Both the position numbers and the translations under genes were made by a program. A stretch of 64,000 nt of DNA from Roseovarius mucosus DSM 17069 (GTDB lineage: Bacteria; Pseudomonadota; Alphaproteobacteria; Rhodobacterales; Rhodobacteraceae): the NCBI RefSeq assembly GCF_000768555.3, contig NZ_KN293978.2, forward strand, positions 248,001 through 312,000, in the 5' to 3' direction. Position 1 is the stretch's first letter, and every line of letters begins with the position of its first letter. Below are positions 62,684-64,000 of the stretch, in pieces. The notes under the pieces were generated by a model that saw only the letters and a list, made by a program, of their open reading frames with translations, did no database searches and was not told the DNA's origin.

Positions 62684-63753
62684 GCACGGAGGATGCGATC
62701 TGGACCTCCTTGCCGGTGCCCGCGATCCTGCTTGATCCGCAAGACCGGATCGCGGGGATCAATCCGGCGGCGGAAGGGTTCATGATGTCGTCGTCGCGGG
62801 CGCTGATGGGACAGCCGGTGTGGGACAAGCTGGCGGTCAACGCGCCGCTGGAAGAGGCGTTCGAGCGGGCGCGGGCCAATGACGCGCCGCTCTTTGTCAA
62901 CGATGTGGATGTGGGCACGGGCGAGCGCGCGCCGATGCAATGCAATTTGCAGGTGGCGCCGCTGACGGGCCGTCCGGGGCATATGATCATGCTCATCAGC
63001 CCGCGCGAATTGGCCGGGCGCATGGTACAGAACAGCAATGTGAAATCGGCGGCGAAATCGGCGATCGGCATGGCGGAAATGCTGGCGCATGAGATCAAGA
63101 ACCCGCTGGCGGGTATCACCGGCGCGGCGCAGCTCTTGTCGATGACGCTGGGGCCAGAGGATCTGGAACTGACGGATTTGATCGTGAGTGAAAGCCGCCG
63201 GATCGTGAGCCTGTTGGAGCGGGTCGAGCAGTTTGGCAATATCAGCGCGCCCGATATGCGCCCGGTCAATGTGCATGATGTGCTGGACCGCGCGCGGCGG
63301 TCGGCCATGCTGGGCTTTGCCGCGCATATGGCGCTGGTCGAGGATTACGATCCGTCGCTGCCGCTGGCGCTTGGCGATAGTGACCAGTTGTTGCAGGTGG
63401 TGCTGAACCTCTTGAAGAACGCGGCCGAGGCGGCGCGGGGCAGGCCCGGCACGATCCGCCTGCATACCTATTACGAACAGTCGCTCAGAGTGCGGCGCGG
63501 CGAGGGGCAGGGCAAGGCGCTGCCCTTGCAGATCGAGATCATCGACGATGGTCCCGGCCTGCCGCCCGAGATTGCAGATCAGGTGTTCGATCCCTTTGTT
63601 TCAGGGCGCGAGAATGGGACGGGGTTGGGCTTGGCCTTGGCGGCCAAGATCATTTCGGACCATGACGGCTGGATTTCGGTAAATTCCGTGCCGGGGCGCA
63701 CGGTGTTTCGGATTTCGCTGCAACGGGCAGCGGACGCAACCAAGGAGGCTTGA
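62680..63753 (+). CDS. ntrB: Nitrogen-regulation sensor kinase NtrB
   Basis: A 357-residue soluble histidine kinase. It has an N-terminal PAS domain (about 8-110; [25 protein letters not shown]), a dimerisation/phosphotransfer helix with the H box [19 protein letters not shown] (about 139-157), the N box [12 protein letters not shown], and the G boxes [12 protein letters not shown] and [13 protein letters not shown]. It phosphorylates NtrC under nitrogen limitation; the PII protein partner is not in this window. It overlaps dusB and is two bases from ntrC. Confidence 0.93.
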   Translation: MSTEDAIWTSLPVPAILLDPQDRIAGINPAAEGFMMSSSRALMGQPVWDKLAVNAPLEEAFERARANDAPLFVNDVDVGTGERAPMQCNLQVAPLTGRPGHMIMLISPRELAGRMVQNSNVKSAAKSAIGMAEMLAHEIKNPLAGITGAAQLLSMTLGPEDLELTDLIVSESRRIVSLLERVEQFGNISAPDMRPVNVHDVLDRARRSAMLGFAAHMALVEDYDPSLPLALGDSDQLLQVVLNLLKNAAEAARGRPGTIRLHTYYEQSLRVRRGEGQGKALPLQIEIIDDGPGLPPEIADQVFDPFVSGRENGTGLGLALAAKIISDHDGWISVNSVPGRTVFRISLQRAADATKEA

Positions 63754-63755
63754 GG

Positions 63756-64000
63756 ATGGATGGCACGGTACTGGTCGCCGATGACGACCGCACGATCCGC
63801 ACGGTTCTGACGCAGGCGCTGACACGGGCGGGGTGCCGGGTGCATGCCACCTCGAGCCTGACCACGCTGATGCGGTGGGTGGGCGAGGGCAAGGGCGATG
63901 TCGTCATCTCGGATGTGATGATGCCCGATGGCAATGGGCTAGAAATGTTGCCCAAGATCGCGCAGGACCGGCCCGGATTGCCGGTGATCGTGATTTCGGC
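63756..64000 (+). CDS. ntrC: Nitrogen-regulation response regulator NtrC (partial)
   Basis: The first 81 residues of a response regulator. Visible features are the receiver-domain acidic pair [11 protein letters not shown] (about 5-15), the phosphorylation Asp in [17 protein letters not shown] (about 49-65), and the start of the following strand PVIVIS. The identity as NtrC rests on the dusB-ntrB context and the family-like opening [25 protein letters not shown] (63742-63748) at the end of ntrB serves it. The AAA+ and DNA-binding domains lie beyond the window. Confidence 0.88.
   Translation, partial: MDGTVLVADDDRTIRTVLTQALTRAGCRVHATSSLTTLMRWVGEGKGDVVISDVMMPDGNGLEMLPKIAQDRPGLPVIVIS

Noticed and set aside
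1..64000. CRISPR arrays, insertion sequences, prophage or toxin-antitoxin pairs
   Set aside because: No direct-repeat/spacer arrays, transposase, integrase or phage structural genes were found; the RatA-like gene at 58955 has no RatB-like partner and is better read as COQ10/START-like.

Overview
The window looks like a 64 kb piece of chromosome from a marine-type alphaproteobacterium of the Rhodobacterales (Roseobacter group). I infer this from the gene content and order: a 14-gene nuo operon studded with small Rhodobacteraceae-type accessory genes, an iscR-led suf operon with a single-cysteine IscR, a fused ispDF, a dusB-ntrB-ntrC string, GcvT-type FAD oxidoreductases, and GC-rich codon use. 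No rRNA, insertion sequence, phage or CRISPR array was seen. The region is mostly core metabolism; the unusual material lies in the small genes and the spacers between core genes.

Layout. 1-10.25 kb: a leucine/isovalerate degradation cluster (ivd end, acyl-CoA synthetase, mccB, mccA, hmgL, enoyl-CoA hydratase) with passengers (LprI-like protein, thermonuclease-family protein, GST, small membrane proteins) and a reversed ompW. 10.4-29.4 kb: the complete nuoA-N operon for respiratory complex I, interrupted by ten accessory genes. 29.4-32.05 kb, reverse strand: an M48 peptidase with TPR-like repeats and two DsbA-like thiol-disulfide proteins. 32.1-37.1 kb: an aminotransferase, a 41-residue membrane peptide, then bamA-skp-fabZ (outer membrane assembly and lipid synthesis). 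37.1-42.8 kb: DUF2059 protein, an orphan ABC ATPase, pyrG, secG, purA, DUF2842. 42.8-48.4 kb: two large dimethylglycine/sarcosine-dehydrogenase-like proteins flanking a small cysteine-patterned protein. 48.4-58.2 kb: a small hypothetical, an alpha/beta hydrolase, and the iscR-desulfurase-sufB-(3 genes)-sufC-sufD-(2 YIP1 genes)-sufS operon. 58.26-64 kb: tRNA-Arg(CCG), hpt, a RatA/COQ10-like protein, pncC-pgpA-ispDF on the reverse strand, and dusB-ntrB-ntrC running off the end.

How the genes work together. Complex I needs many Fe-S clusters and the suf operon in the same window builds them; an IscR-type palindrome overlaps the predicted suf promoter. The nuo operon also encodes three predicted lipoproteins and two predicted secreted proteins, which suggests a periplasmic, membrane-anchored accessory set for complex I.

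Most interesting observations: (i) a cysteine-bracketed unit of about 63 residues, present three times in one secreted nuo-operon protein and once more in the adjacent lipoprotein; (ii) a 109-base nested-hairpin element between two nuo genes whose closing stem runs into the next ribosome binding site; (iii) a helix-hairpin-helix-type domain shared by the NuoE tail and the membrane protein encoded next to it; (iv) a 44-codon membrane ORF between nuoJ and nuoK; (v) an in-frame AT-rich 9-base tandem repeat inside the IspD active-site loop; (vi) a second IscR-like palindrome inside the desulfurase gene. All functions here are read from sequence motifs and context; no database search was run.
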